Source: an uncultured Flavobacteriales bacterium (lineage in GTDB: Bacteria > Bacteroidota > Bacteroidia > Flavobacteriales_F > PHOS-HE28). From it: DNA of 64,000 bases. The notes under the pieces are model-generated. The model was not told where the DNA came from and searched no databases. It worked only from the letters and a program-made list of their open reading frames with translations. Positions 1-8,826 of the stretch are shown one piece after another. Positions within the stretch are counted from its first letter, which is position 1. Every line of letters begins with the position of its first letter. The DNA lies in contig CALMPI010000036.1 in the NCBI GenBank assembly GCA_937872175.1, positions 62,001 to 126,000 on the forward strand, given 5' to 3'. The position numbers and the translations under genes were made by a program.

Positions 1-11
1 GAAGCGCCGCA

Positions 12-1460
12 TCAGAACTGGAAGTAGATGAACATGGCCGCACCGTACTGGCCCAGCACAAGGCAGGCGGCGAGCAGGGTGCCGAAGTACGCATAACGCA
101 GCGGCCGCCGGCCGATCCGGCGTTGGCCCTTGGCCAGTGCATCGCCCCACGGGTCGATGCCGATGAAGGCGATGGCCAGCGCCACGGTGGTGAGCACGAT
201 CCCGGCACCAAGCTCATGGACCATGTCCGCGAACCCGGTCCACCACGCTTCCGGCCTCACCCACGAACCGAGCACCGACCAGGCATCGGCGAAGGTGGTG
301 GCCCGGAAGAAGACCCAGCCGGCCACCACCAGGTGCACGGTCACCAGCACGGCGAGCGCGCGGTTGAGCCGCGGACGCCGATCGAGCCCCAGCGAACGCA
401 CCACGCGCTCCCGCGCACCGGCCAGCACGATGGCACCGATGAGGTAAAGCCCGTGCACCCCGCCCCAGGCCACGTAGGTCCAGCTGGCACCGTGCCACAG
501 CCCGCTCAACAGGAACACGAGCAGCAGGTTCATGTACCACCGCCACCGCAGCACGCGGTTCCCGCCGAGCGGGATGTACACATAGTCGCGGAACCAGCTG
601 CTGAGGCTGATGTGCCAGCGGCTCCAGAACTCGCTGATGGAAGCGGAACGGTATGGTGTGCGGAAGTTCACCATCAGGTCGAAGCCCATCACCCGCGCCG
701 CGCCGAGCGCGATGTCCGTGTACCCGCTGAAGTCGCAGTAGATCTGCAGGGCGAAGAGGTAGGTGGCCAGCAGCGTGGCGGCACCGCCGAAGGCCGATGG
801 ATCGGCGTACACATGGTCCACCACCACCGCGCAGCGGTCGGCGATCACGAGCTTCTTGAAGAAGCCCCAGAGCATCTGTTGCAGACCATGGACCACGCGG
901 GCATGGTCCCAGCGGTGCACCTGGTCCAGCTGGTTGAGCAGGTTGCCCGGTCGTTCGATCGGCCCGGCCACCAGCTGAGGGTAGAACATGACATACAGCG
1001 CGAAGATGCCGGGACGGCGCTCGGCCCGCTGATGCCCGCGGTACACTTCGATCGTGTAGCTGAGGCTCTGGAACGTGTGGAAGCTGAGCCCGATGGGCAG
1101 CAGGATCCCGAGGTCGGTGGGCGTGTACGCCAGACCCGCCGCCTGCATCACGGCCGCGATGCTCGCATCGAGGAAGGCGTAGTACTTGAAGAAGGCGAGC
1201 ACGCCCAGGTTGGCCACGATGCTGGCCACGAGCCACGCCTTGCGACGCTCCCCCGTGCTGCCGGCGATCAGCAGGCCCGCGGCGTAGTCCACCACGATGG
1301 TGAAGGCCAGGATGAGGATGTACACGGGTACGAAGGCCATGTAGAACCAGCAGCTGGCGGCCAGCAGCAGGGCCCAACGGAACCGATGTGGCAGCAGAAA
1401 GTAGCCGGCCGTCACCAGCGGGAAGAAGAGGAAGCAGAACGCGAAGGAGTTGAAGAGCAT
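12..1460 (-). CDS. MBOAT family membrane-bound O-acyltransferase (AlgI-like)
   Basis: A 482-residue polytopic membrane protein of the size usual for AlgI/DltB-type acyltransferases, which move acyl groups across the membrane onto polysaccharides or other surface acceptors. Seen: many hydrophobic segments from residue 1 on, a conserved block SEFWSRWHISLSSWF with His283, and the family hallmark LSGLWHGASW with the expected catalytic His323. It lies 12 bp downstream of a glycosyltransferase on the same strand and ends the minus-strand glycan run at this edge of the window. AlgI-type enzymes usually need a periplasmic SGNH partner; the only one here is far away (19782-21074). The acceptor is unknown; O-acetylation of the local glycan is an inference. 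Confidence 0.9.
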   Translation of the reverse strand: MLFNSFAFCFLFFPLVTAGYFLLPHRFRWALLLAASCWFYMAFVPVYILILAFTIVVDYAAGLLIAGSTGERRKAWLVASIVANLGVLAFFKYYAFLDASIAAVMQAAGLAYTPTDLGILLPIGLSFHTFQSLSYTIEVYRGHQRAERRPGIFALYVMFYPQLVAGPIERPGNLLNQLDQVHRWDHARVVHGLQQMLWGFFKKLVIADRCAVVVDHVYADPSAFGGAATLLATYLFALQIYCDFSGYTDIALGAARVMGFDLMVNFRTPYRSASISEFWSRWHISLSSWFRDYVYIPLGGNRVLRWRWYMNLLLVFLLSGLWHGASWTYVAWGGVHGLYLIGAIVLAGARERVVRSLGLDRRPRLNRALAVLVTVHLVVAGWVFFRATTFADAWSVLGSWVRPEAWWTGFADMVHELGAGIVLTTVALAIAFIGIDPWGDALAKGQRRIGRRPLRYAYFGTLLAACLVLGQYGAAMFIYFQF

Positions 1461-1472
1461 CGCGGACCGGGA

Positions 1473-2705
1473 CTAGCGCACGCGCTCGGCGTGGCCAAGG
1501 AGGCGGTCGCAAAAATGCCCAAAATTGACCTCGGCCTTGAAGCCGGCCGCCCAGGCGTCGCGCACCCCGGACCTGAACGCCGCGGTGTGCTGCGGCCCAT
1601 CGACGAAGGCCTCCAGATGCGCCGCGATGCGCACCGCGTCCGGCTCGTGCGGCAGAAGCGTTCCGGTCATGGGACCCACGATCTCCCGCACGCCACCAGC
1701 GTCAGCCGCCAGGAGCGGGATGCCGAAGCTCGCCGCCTCCTGCAGCGCGACGGGCACGCCGCCCTCCGTGCTGCTGAGATGAACGAAGAGGTCCACCGGG
1801 GTGCGGCGGTACCACGCCAGCAGGTCCTGATTGGCGATGTTGCCGGGCAGCTCCGCATGCACATGGGGGGGCAGGGTGGCGATGGCGGCCTCCAACGCGG
1901 CCCGCTCGGGGCCTTCGCCGAAGTGCGTCCACCGCACCGGTCGCCGAACATGCCGCAACGCCTCGATGAGCAGCCCGATCCGCTTGATGGGCACCAGGTG
2001 CGCGGCCGATGCGATGCGCAGTTCCGATGCCGGCGTCCAAGGTCCCGGACCGTGATCGAAGGTGCCCAGCCGGGACAGTTCACACCGGTGGGCATACTGC
2101 GGATAGCGCGCGGTGAGGTGGTCCAGACCGGCCTTCGAGACCAGATGCACGCGGTCCACATGGGCCATCTGCAGGTCCTGGAAGAAGGGCCACCGGCCGG
2201 GCCAGCGATCGGCGTAGAGGTCGAAGCCGTGCATGCGCGCTGTGAAGCGCACCCGCGGGTCGGTGAGCTGCAACAGCGAGAGGGCCGTGGCGTGGTCGGC
2301 CATCCAGTAGCTGTAAAGGAGCACGCGCCCGGGATCGAACTCACGGAACAGACCCGTCCGATACCGGTGCATGCGCTCCAGGGCCTGTCGCATCGCGGCG
2401 CGCGCATCGGGCCAGAGCCGGTCGCGCACCTCCGCGGAGGGCGCGGAGGCCCGTACCACACGCCGCATGCGCCACCAGGTGCGCGCGTAGGCCAGCATCC
2501 GCAGCGGCGAGGCCACGGCGTACGGGTCGGCCGGTGGCGGCACCACCTCCACGTTCGGCGGCAGCACACGCATGCCGTGATCGCGCACCAAGGGGATCAG
2601 GCGGATGCGCGCGAACCGTTCGGCCAGGAACGGAAGCTCGTTCTCCAGGAAGGGCTCGCCCTGTCCGTAGGGGAATCGCGTGGTGAACAGCCAGAGGTCC
2701 TTCAT
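1473..2705 (-). CDS. Glycosyltransferase, GT4-like (GT-B fold)
   Basis: About 410 residues. The C-terminal half has the GT4 nucleotide-sugar signature STEGGVPVALQEAASFG near residues 312-328, whose two Glu are the expected EX7E pair, followed by a typical PLLAADAGGVREIV stretch. The N-terminal half has acceptor-side GT-B features such as FTARMHGFDLYADRW. The reading frame is open upstream, but the ATG at 2705 begins a normal domain (MKDLWLFTTRFPYGQGEPF) and overlaps the stop of the upstream glycosyltransferase in an ATGA, so it was chosen. It probably adds one sugar to the glycan made by this locus; donor and acceptor cannot be told. Confidence 0.88.
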   Translation of the reverse strand: MKDLWLFTTRFPYGQGEPFLENELPFLAERFARIRLIPLVRDHGMRVLPPNVEVVPPPADPYAVASPLRMLAYARTWWRMRRVVRASAPSAEVRDRLWPDARAAMRQALERMHRYRTGLFREFDPGRVLLYSYWMADHATALSLLQLTDPRVRFTARMHGFDLYADRWPGRWPFFQDLQMAHVDRVHLVSKAGLDHLTARYPQYAHRCELSRLGTFDHGPGPWTPASELRIASAAHLVPIKRIGLLIEALRHVRRPVRWTHFGEGPERAALEAAIATLPPHVHAELPGNIANQDLLAWYRRTPVDLFVHLSSTEGGVPVALQEAASFGIPLLAADAGGVREIVGPMTGTLLPHEPDAVRIAAHLEAFVDGPQHTAAFRSGVRDAWAAGFKAEVNFGHFCDRLLGHAERVR

Positions 2706-3685
2706 CGCCGCATCGCCTTGCGCATGAGGTACCACAACCGGCCGGCGGACCAGGTGCCGCCAAGTCTCAGGTGCATCCACGCCGCACCCCCATCACGGTC
2801 CGCCAGCACGTGGAACAGCCCGTCCCACGCCTGCCGGACGCGCGCCTCGAACGCTTCGACGGGGAACACGCGCTCACGGCCGTTCCACGCCCGCAGGCGC
2901 TTCAACCACTCGTGCAGCGCCCGCACATCCGCCGCCGAGAGCGCATCATCGAAGAGGCGCATCGTCATCAGATGAAGGCGGACGTCCGCATCGGTGTGCG
3001 GCACATTGAACCAGGCGAACACGGCACGCACCAGCCGCTCGTGGTCGGCCCGCTTGTCCCGTCCGTGGCTGATGTTCTGCTCGCCCCGCCGGTACAGGGT
3101 CATCGGTGCGTCCAGGTTCCCGAAGGCCGAAACACGGGCCAACCGGGTCCAGAAGAGCCAATCCTCCCCCACCCGGGGCCAGGCCGGATCGTAGCGCAAC
3201 CCGTGGGCCTCCAGCACCGCACGGCGCAGGATGGACGCGCCCTGCGACACGGGCACGCCGAAGAGCAGCTGCGCCTTGCACGCGGCATCGTCGAGGGGGA
3301 ACTTCCACACCCGGTCCCGCGCACCGAAGAGCTGCAGCCATCCGCCGCTGGCGCCCACCTCGGGGTGGGCCTCCATGTAAGCCACCTGCTGCTCCACCCG
3401 CGTGGGCACCATCAGGTCGTCGGCGTCGAGGCGCACGATGTAGCTGCCGGTGCAGGCATCGAGCCCCGCGTTGGCCGCCCCGGCCGGACCGCGGTTCGCC
3501 GGCAGCTTGATGATGCGCAGCCGGGGGTCGGTCTCTGCACGCAACAGGGCCAGGCTGTCGTCGGTGCTGTGGTCGTCCACGGCCATCACCTCCAGGTCGG
3601 CGTGCGTCTGCGCGTACACGCTGTCGAGGCATTCCCGCAGGAAGGGCGCCTTGTTGTACACCGGGATGAGCACGCTGACCTTCAT
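2702..3685 (-). CDS. Glycosyltransferase family 2
   Basis: 327 residues starting with the canonical GT-A opening MKVSVLIPVYNKAPFLRECL. The nucleotide-binding motif VDDHSTD is near residue 40, and the metal-binding DxD-type motif RLDADD lies at 85-90. A later VGEDWLFWTRLA matches the ED acceptor motif of GT2 enzymes. The open frame extends upstream but only in sequence overlapping the previous gene, so the ATG at 3685 is preferred; it overlaps the stop of the next upstream gene by 4 bp, as does its own stop with the downstream start. This indicates translational coupling. Specific sugar unknown. Confidence 0.92.
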   Translation of the reverse strand: MKVSVLIPVYNKAPFLRECLDSVYAQTHADLEVMAVDDHSTDDSLALLRAETDPRLRIIKLPANRGPAGAANAGLDACTGSYIVRLDADDLMVPTRVEQQVAYMEAHPEVGASGGWLQLFGARDRVWKFPLDDAACKAQLLFGVPVSQGASILRRAVLEAHGLRYDPAWPRVGEDWLFWTRLARVSAFGNLDAPMTLYRRGEQNISHGRDKRADHERLVRAVFAWFNVPHTDADVRLHLMTMRLFDDALSAADVRALHEWLKRLRAWNGRERVFPVEAFEARVRQAWDGLFHVLADRDGGAAWMHLRLGGTWSAGRLWYLMRKAMRR

Positions 3686-4689
3686 GGGCGCAGGTGACGC
3701 CACTTGCGCCGCAGCCGGAAGGTCCACCAGGTGGGCGACCTCAACTGCGTGTCGAGCTGGGTCCAGCGGTGCAGCAGCATGTCGTCCATGTCCTTCATGT
3801 CGCGGAGGGTCACCACCCGCTTCAAGGCCTTCATCATGCGGTATTGCTCGCGGCGATGCACCACACCGTGCCACTTCAGCAGGAAGTGCAGCACCATGCC
3901 GCGCACCACGCTGCGGTGCTCGGTGCCGACGGGAATGCCGCGCAGCCCGTCGCGCAGGTCGTGGCCGATGGCCAGCACGCGGGCCAGGTCGGATTGTCCG
4001 GAGGCCATGCACAGACCGTGCAGCAGGCTCGCCAGTTCATCGAGGAACCCGCGATGCGCGGTCACCGTCTTGCTTTCCTCGTGCAGCCTGAACACCGCGA
4101 GCTCCACATCCTCGAAGCGCAGATGGGCAGGGCCGTGGCGGAAGAGCACCTGCCACCAGAGCTCCACGTCCATCACGTAGTGCAGCGCCGGGTCCACCCC
4201 GCCCAGTGCCTTCACCACGTCCATGCGGTAGAAGGTGGCGGGCTGGTTGATCACCGGGTCCCGGAAGAGGCGCTGCACATCGCCCGCGTCGTTCCGGCGC
4301 TCGAAGGGGCGGTCGCCGCCGGCGCTGCGATGCACCAGGCGGCCGCCGAACACGAGCAGGTCGGGATCGTCCGCGAACGCATCCGCCACATGCTTCAGCG
4401 CACCGGGCAGCAGCAGGTCATCGCTGTTCAGCCAGTTGAACACCGTGCCGGTGCACCGGGCCAGCCCCTTGTTGATGGCATCGCTCTGGCCACGGTCCGG
4501 CTCACTGCACCACCAATGCAGCCGGCCGGCGTGCTTCGCGATGAGCTCCTTGGACCCATCAGCGCTGCCACCATCGACCACGACGTGCTGCACCGGCACC
4601 GGCTGATCCCCCACGGAACGCAGGCACTCCTCGATGTAGGCGGCCTGCCGGAAGCTCGGTGTGACGATGGAGATCAGGGGGGCGGTCAT
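3682..4689 (-). CDS. Glycosyltransferase family 2
   Basis: 335 residues from the ATG at 4689. The GT-A core is clear: PLISIVTPSFRQAAYIEECL at the start, VVVDGGSADGS near 37-47, EPDRGQSDAINKG near 63-75 and the metal-binding WLNSDD at 86-91. This WLNSDD/EPDRGQSDA pattern is the WcaA-like subgroup often found in capsule and O-antigen loci. The C-terminal third is basic and carries no further recognised domain. A TACTTTCG element on the minus strand at 4703-4710 lies inside the end of the upstream gene and could be an internal promoter 13 nt before the ATG. Substrate unknown. Confidence 0.92.
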   Translation of the reverse strand: MTAPLISIVTPSFRQAAYIEECLRSVGDQPVPVQHVVVDGGSADGSKELIAKHAGRLHWWCSEPDRGQSDAINKGLARCTGTVFNWLNSDDLLLPGALKHVADAFADDPDLLVFGGRLVHRSAGGDRPFERRNDAGDVQRLFRDPVINQPATFYRMDVVKALGGVDPALHYVMDVELWWQVLFRHGPAHLRFEDVELAVFRLHEESKTVTAHRGFLDELASLLHGLCMASGQSDLARVLAIGHDLRDGLRGIPVGTEHRSVVRGMVLHFLLKWHGVVHRREQYRMMKALKRVVTLRDMKDMDDMLLHRWTQLDTQLRSPTWWTFRLRRKWRHLRP

Positions 4690-4690
4690 C

Positions 4691-5890
4691 TCAGTGCGCG
4701 TCCGAAAGTACCGCACGGTACACCTCATTCACCTCGCCGGCATAGCGCTCCACACTGAAACGCCCTGCGGCTGTGCGGGCGGCCTCGGCACCCAGCCGCC
4801 GTGCCAGCCCGGCGTCGGTCGCGAGCCGGGCCATGCGTTCCGCCAGGGCTTCAGCGCCACCGGGATAGAGGAGCCCGTTCACCCCATCGTTCACCAGCTC
4901 GAGCGTGCCACCCGACGCATGCCCCACGACCGGGAGCCCGCAGGCCATGCCTTCCACGGTGACGCGGCCCATGGCCTCGTTCCGCGAACACATCAACAGG
5001 GCGTGCGCTCCGCGGAACAGCGGGAAGGGGTCCTTCACGAAGCCCTTGAGCTCCACCACATCGTCCACGCCAAGCTCGGCGATCCGCTGCCGCAGTGCGC
5101 TCTCGCGACCGTCGCCGGCGATCACCAAGCGCACCGGATGCCCCTGCCGCTTCAGCAGGGCAAGCGCCTCCACCGCCTCCACCTGGCCCTTGGAGGGATG
5201 GATGAGACCGACCAGCAGGAAGGTGAACGGCGGCGTGGTGGACCAGCGTGCCTCGTTCCCTGCGGCCAGTTCGGCGTAGCGCGCGGCACGCAATACCCCG
5301 TTGTACACCACGGTGATCCGCGCACCGGGTCCCGTGTAGCGGAGGATGTCCTCGCGCACGGCCTGGGAAATGGCGATGATCCGGTCCGCACGGCGCAAGG
5401 CCCGCCCATAGGCGCGCGTTCCAGCATCGAGGTGCAACAGATATTGCCGCTCGGGCAGTTCGCGGATGTGCCACACCAGCGGAAGCCCCGTGGCGGCCTT
5501 GAGCGCGGGCGCCACGCCCACCACGGCGCTGTTCGCATGCAGCAGTCGCACCTGCCAGCGGTGCACCCGCTCGATCAGCGCGGGAAGGATGGCGCGGTTG
5601 GCCGCAGCGCGCTCGCGTGCCTGCCGCTCCTGCTGCCAGTACTGCCGGATGCGGTGATGGAGCCGGCCGCTGTAGTGGCGCTCGCTCATCCACGCGCGGA
5701 AGGGGACCACCGCGTGGGCGATGCCTTCGCGCTGGAGCGCCGCCACCAGGTCGCCTTCGCGCGGCAGCAGCACATGAGGCCGCACGGCACCGCGGTCGCG
5801 CAGCTCCAGCATCAGGTCGAGCAGGCTGCGGTTGGCCCCGTAGAGCTCGGGGTAGTGCGTGATGTAGGCGACTGGGACGGGCACGGCCAT
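4691..5890 (-). CDS. Glycosyltransferase family 4
   Basis: 399 residues, GT-B fold. N-terminal part begins VPVAYITHYPELYGANRSLL, the usual glycine-containing acceptor domain start. The C-terminal domain has FLLVGLIHPSKGQVEAVEAL (about 223-242), VIAGDGRESALRQ and the EX7E motif NEAMGRVTVEGMACG with Glu305 and Glu314. A minus-strand TACTTTCG at 5900-5907 sits 9 nt before the ATG, so this gene may begin its own transcript. It is followed 1 bp later by the stop-to-start junction with the next GT2 gene. It likely transfers a hexose or deoxyhexose in the glycan pathway; specificity is not readable. Confidence 0.92.
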   Translation of the reverse strand: MAVPVPVAYITHYPELYGANRSLLDLMLELRDRGAVRPHVLLPREGDLVAALQREGIAHAVVPFRAWMSERHYSGRLHHRIRQYWQQERQARERAAANRAILPALIERVHRWQVRLLHANSAVVGVAPALKAATGLPLVWHIRELPERQYLLHLDAGTRAYGRALRRADRIIAISQAVREDILRYTGPGARITVVYNGVLRAARYAELAAGNEARWSTTPPFTFLLVGLIHPSKGQVEAVEALALLKRQGHPVRLVIAGDGRESALRQRIAELGVDDVVELKGFVKDPFPLFRGAHALLMCSRNEAMGRVTVEGMACGLPVVGHASGGTLELVNDGVNGLLYPGGAEALAERMARLATDAGLARRLGAEAARTAAGRFSVERYAGEVNEVYRAVLSDAH

Positions 5891-5899
5891 GGTCGCCGG

Positions 5900-5907
5900 C
5901 GAAAGTA
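5900..5907 (-). promoter_or_regulatory. Bacteroidota -7 promoter element
   Basis: TACTTTCG on the minus strand, 9 nt before the ATG at 5890. It matches TAnnTTTG at seven of eight positions counting the two free ones and predicts a very short leader. Confidence 0.5.
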
Positions 5908-5911
5908 CCGT

Positions 5912-7024
5912 TCACCTGCGGGCCGCCCCGGCGATGATCGCGCTCAACCGCGCCACGCTGTCCTCCACACGGTGCTGCCGCTCGGCGCTCGACCGGCCGG
6001 CCCGGCCCATGCGCCACGCAAGCGCCGGATCGGCGGCCAGGCGCTGCAGATGGTCCGCCATGGCGTCCAGATCGCGCTCGGCGCTGAGCAGCCCGCTCCT
6101 TTCATGCTCCACCACATCGGGGATGCCCGCATGGCGGGTGGCCACCACGGGAAGTGCGCACGCCATGGCCTCGAGCACGCTGAGCGGTGTGCCTTCATGA
6201 TCGTTGTCCGCCGACACCACGCTGTGCTGGACGAAGGCCCGCGAGGCGGCCATGCGCTCGGCGACCTGCGACGGGGTGAGCACACCGGGGAGGTCCACCA
6301 CGCCCTCCAACCCCAGTGCGGCCACGAGCTGGCGCGTGCTGTCCCACAGCGGCCCGGTGCCCGCGATCGTCAGGCGCATCGAGGGATCGCGCCGCCAGGC
6401 CTGATGGAAGGCCAGCACGGTGAGGTGCGGCGCCTTCTTGTCCACGAAGCGACCCACGGCGATGAAGTGGGGCGGCGCCTGGTCGGGACGGCCGGCCCTG
6501 AAGCGCTCCACATCGATGCCATAGCAGTTGTAATGCAGCCTGGCCCGGTCGGCACCGAGCTCGAGGAGCTGCCGCTCCATCTCCCGGCTCACCACCACCA
6601 CGGCCGCGGCCTCCTTCAGGATCCGGCGGTAGTTGGCATGGTCCTTCAGCAGCTTCACATGGAAGGCGTCCACTCCGTGGAAATGGACCACCAGGGGCAC
6701 CCCCGCGCGCCGGCAGGGTCCCAGCATCGCCTCGCCCGTGGGGCCGTATTCGGCGAGCACCACATCGATGCGGTGGCGCTTCAGCAGGCGGGCGATCCGC
6801 CGTTCGAGCAGGGCCTCGGGCGGGGTGCGCATCAGCCGTGAGGCCACCCTCCGCGCCAGGGTGGGTGGCAGCAGCAAGGCCCCGTCCGCGTCACGCCGCG
6901 GCAGGTGACCGTCGGTGAGCACCAGCTCCAGACCCTGCAGCCGTTCCGAATGGGCGGCGATGAAGGTCTCGCTGTAGACGTTTCGATTGGGGGAGACGAC
7001 GCAGAGGCGCGCGGCGGTGGTCAT
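5912..7024 (-). CDS. Glycosyltransferase family 4
   Basis: 370 residues from the ATG at 7024, which overlaps the stop of the upstream methyltransferase in an ATGA; the longer open frame upstream lies inside that gene and was dropped. Seen: RLCVVSPNRNVYSETFIAAH at the N-terminus, an FHGVDAFHVKLL stretch, IAVGRFVDKKAPHLTVLAF opening the C-terminal Rossmann domain, TIAGTGPLWDSTRQ, and EGTPLSVLEAMACALPVVAT holding the EX7E pair. The FHGVDAF and VDKKAPH blocks resemble colanic-acid WcaL-type transferases. Role in the glycan locus is inferred from context. Confidence 0.9.
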   Translation of the reverse strand: MTTAARLCVVSPNRNVYSETFIAAHSERLQGLELVLTDGHLPRRDADGALLLPPTLARRVASRLMRTPPEALLERRIARLLKRHRIDVVLAEYGPTGEAMLGPCRRAGVPLVVHFHGVDAFHVKLLKDHANYRRILKEAAAVVVVSREMERQLLELGADRARLHYNCYGIDVERFRAGRPDQAPPHFIAVGRFVDKKAPHLTVLAFHQAWRRDPSMRLTIAGTGPLWDSTRQLVAALGLEGVVDLPGVLTPSQVAERMAASRAFVQHSVVSADNDHEGTPLSVLEAMACALPVVATRHAGIPDVVEHERSGLLSAERDLDAMADHLQRLAADPALAWRMGRAGRSSAERQHRVEDSVARLSAIIAGAARR

Positions 7025-7734
7025 GCGCGGGGCGTATGGGCCAGGGCCATCAACCCGGTGATCATCGGGGCGCTCATGGGATCGGGCACATGGTCGTGCC
7101 GCAGCAGATGACGGACCAACGGCAGCGTGAGCCGCTTCACGATGCGCCGCTTCCAGCTGGGCATCGGACGACGCAGGGCCCAAAGGCCGAGCAGCTGCGC
7201 AAGGCTCGCATCCCATCCGCCCAGCGGCCGAACGGTGATGTCCGTGAAGCCCGCAGCTTCGAGCAACCGGCGCAGGGCGAACGGCGTGTACCGGTATTCG
7301 TCATAGGGCACATCGTGCAACGGCCACAGGAAGGGCACCGTGATGAACAACGGCGACCCCGGGCGCAGCACCCGGAAGGCTTCGCGGAGCACCGCGCCGG
7401 GATCCGGACAATGCTCCAGCACCTCGGTGGCCATCGCACTATCCACGGACCGGTCGTCGAGCGGGATGTGCACCCCGTCCCACTCCAGCTCCGGACGGAC
7501 CTTGTGGTAGGTGTTCACCGCGTTGCCGGCGAGGTCCATGCCGATGTAGCGCTCCACGCGCGAAGGTGCGGATGTGATCAGGCCGCGGTAGGGCTGCAGG
7601 CCGCTGCCGATGTCGAGGAAGGTGCCCTGGAACCGGGGCAGCTGCGCGCGCAAGGCCTGACGGATCGCCGTGCGCACCGTGTACAGGTCCTGCGTATCGG
7701 CGGTGAGCGGCAGGTCGAGGTAGGGATCGGTCAT
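7021..7734 (-). CDS. Class I SAM-dependent methyltransferase
   Basis: 237 residues. SAM-binding motif I is TFLDIGSGLQPY at about residues 38-49; the acidic motif II region is YIGMDLAGN, and ATEVLEHCPDPGAVLREAFR is the typical post-motif block of Methyltransf_11-type enzymes. The ATG at 7734 (MTDPYLDLPL) was chosen; an in-frame ATG at 7758 would add eight residues. Its stop overlaps the downstream glycosyltransferase start. It probably methylates a sugar or a glycan terminus, a modification that can stop chain growth in ABC-exported O-antigens, but no substrate can be read from the sequence. Confidence 0.85.
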   Translation of the reverse strand: MTDPYLDLPLTADTQDLYTVRTAIRQALRAQLPRFQGTFLDIGSGLQPYRGLITSAPSRVERYIGMDLAGNAVNTYHKVRPELEWDGVHIPLDDRSVDSAMATEVLEHCPDPGAVLREAFRVLRPGSPLFITVPFLWPLHDVPYDEYRYTPFALRRLLEAAGFTDITVRPLGGWDASLAQLLGLWALRRPMPSWKRRIVKRLTLPLVRHLLRHDHVPDPMSAPMITGLMALAHTPRA

Positions 7735-7774
7735 CGGCGGGGCCGGAAAGTTCGGCATTGCCGGGCGAAGCGGA

Positions 7775-8740
7775 TCAGGCCTGAGGCGCCGTGCGCAGCG
7801 CACCGAGCACGCGGGCCCAGCGCCGTTGGGCCATGAAATACCGGGGGGCCCGGCCCAGTGCAAGGAGCCATCGCCGCTTGTCCAGGCCGGTCATCGGCGC
7901 TCCGGTCACCTGGTCGAGGTGCCGGTCGCATACGGCATCCAGGTGGGCCCGCCATCGGCCGGCGGTCAACTGGTCGAGGCGCTGCCATTGCAGGATGCGC
8001 AGCCGGTGGATGTTGGTGCGCGCGAACAGGCCTTGCGACGAAAGGCCCTGGCCGTGGCGCGTGTAGTAGCTCATCTCCCCGTCCACTCCGCGCAGATGTC
8101 CCTGCGTGGCGGCGCTCGCGAAGAACCACATGTCGCCGCTGCCGGCCTTCCACCCGCCCGGCCCGGTGATCATCGCACGGATCGCCGGTGTGTTGCGCCA
8201 GATGAAGCTGCTGGGGTGAAAGGGCGCGCGCAGGCCCACCACCTCCTCCAGCCCCATCCGCTCCGGCAGGGTATCGCGCCAAGGATGCGTCAGGGCACCG
8301 CGCTCATCCATCACAGCGGTCTGGTGGTAGCTGCCCATGCAGGCGGGATCGGACTCCAGCAGGTCCACCTGGCGCTGCAGCTTCAGCGGGTCCAGCCATC
8401 CGTCGTCACCATCGATGAAGTGCACATAGCGCCCCCGCGCCATGGCATGGAGCCGCATGAAGTTCCTGCGGCCCGTGGGCTGCCCTTCGATGCGCCAGGG
8501 TTCACCTTTCTGCCAATGATGCACCGTGAAGCGTGGATCGCCCTCCGCCACCCGGTCGCACTCCGCACCGGTGTTATCCGAGGAGAAGTCCTGCCCCACC
8601 AGCACCTCGATCGGGAAGCTCGTACGCTGGGCCTTGATGCTCTCCAGGCACCGGGCGATGTACGGTCCATGCTGGTAGGTGCATACGATCACGGAGACCA
8701 GCGGCACCTCTGAGGATGGGCGTTCGGGGCTTCGATCCAT
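7775..8740 (-). CDS. Glycosyltransferase family 2
   Basis: 321 residues starting at the ATG at 8740. GT-A features: PLVSVIVCTYQHGPYIARCL, EVLVGQDFSSDNTG near 46-58 and the DxD-type motif HFIDGDDGW at 107-115. The C-terminal half contains RAPFHPSSFIWRN, a feature of GT2 enzymes with a short-chain acceptor. It lies at the head of the first minus-strand run, divergent from the acyltransferase at 8827. A weaker -7 candidate (CACCTTCG, minus, 8762-8769) sits 21 nt upstream. Specificity unknown. Confidence 0.9.
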   Translation of the reverse strand: MDRSPERPSSEVPLVSVIVCTYQHGPYIARCLESIKAQRTSFPIEVLVGQDFSSDNTGAECDRVAEGDPRFTVHHWQKGEPWRIEGQPTGRRNFMRLHAMARGRYVHFIDGDDGWLDPLKLQRQVDLLESDPACMGSYHQTAVMDERGALTHPWRDTLPERMGLEEVVGLRAPFHPSSFIWRNTPAIRAMITGPGGWKAGSGDMWFFASAATQGHLRGVDGEMSYYTRHGQGLSSQGLFARTNIHRLRILQWQRLDQLTAGRWRAHLDAVCDRHLDQVTGAPMTGLDKRRWLLALGRAPRYFMAQRRWARVLGALRTAPQA

Positions 8741-8800
8741 GGCCGGCGGGAACGGGCGCCGCGAAGGTGGCAACATCGGGCGGAATGCAGGCGGGGGCCG

Positions 8801-8808
8801 TATCTTCG
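8801..8808 (+). promoter_or_regulatory. Bacteroidota -7 promoter element
   Basis: TATCTTCG 18 nt upstream of the acyltransferase ATG at 8827, in the intergenic space between divergent genes. Confidence 0.5.
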
Positions 8809-8826
8809 GCGTCCAACACCGCTCCC

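Noticed and set aside
123..2975. 950-residue plus-strand open frame opposite the MBOAT and glycosyltransferase genes
   Set aside because: Shadow of GC-rich genes on the other strand; His/Arg/Gly-rich translation with no domain, while the minus strand has clear motifs.
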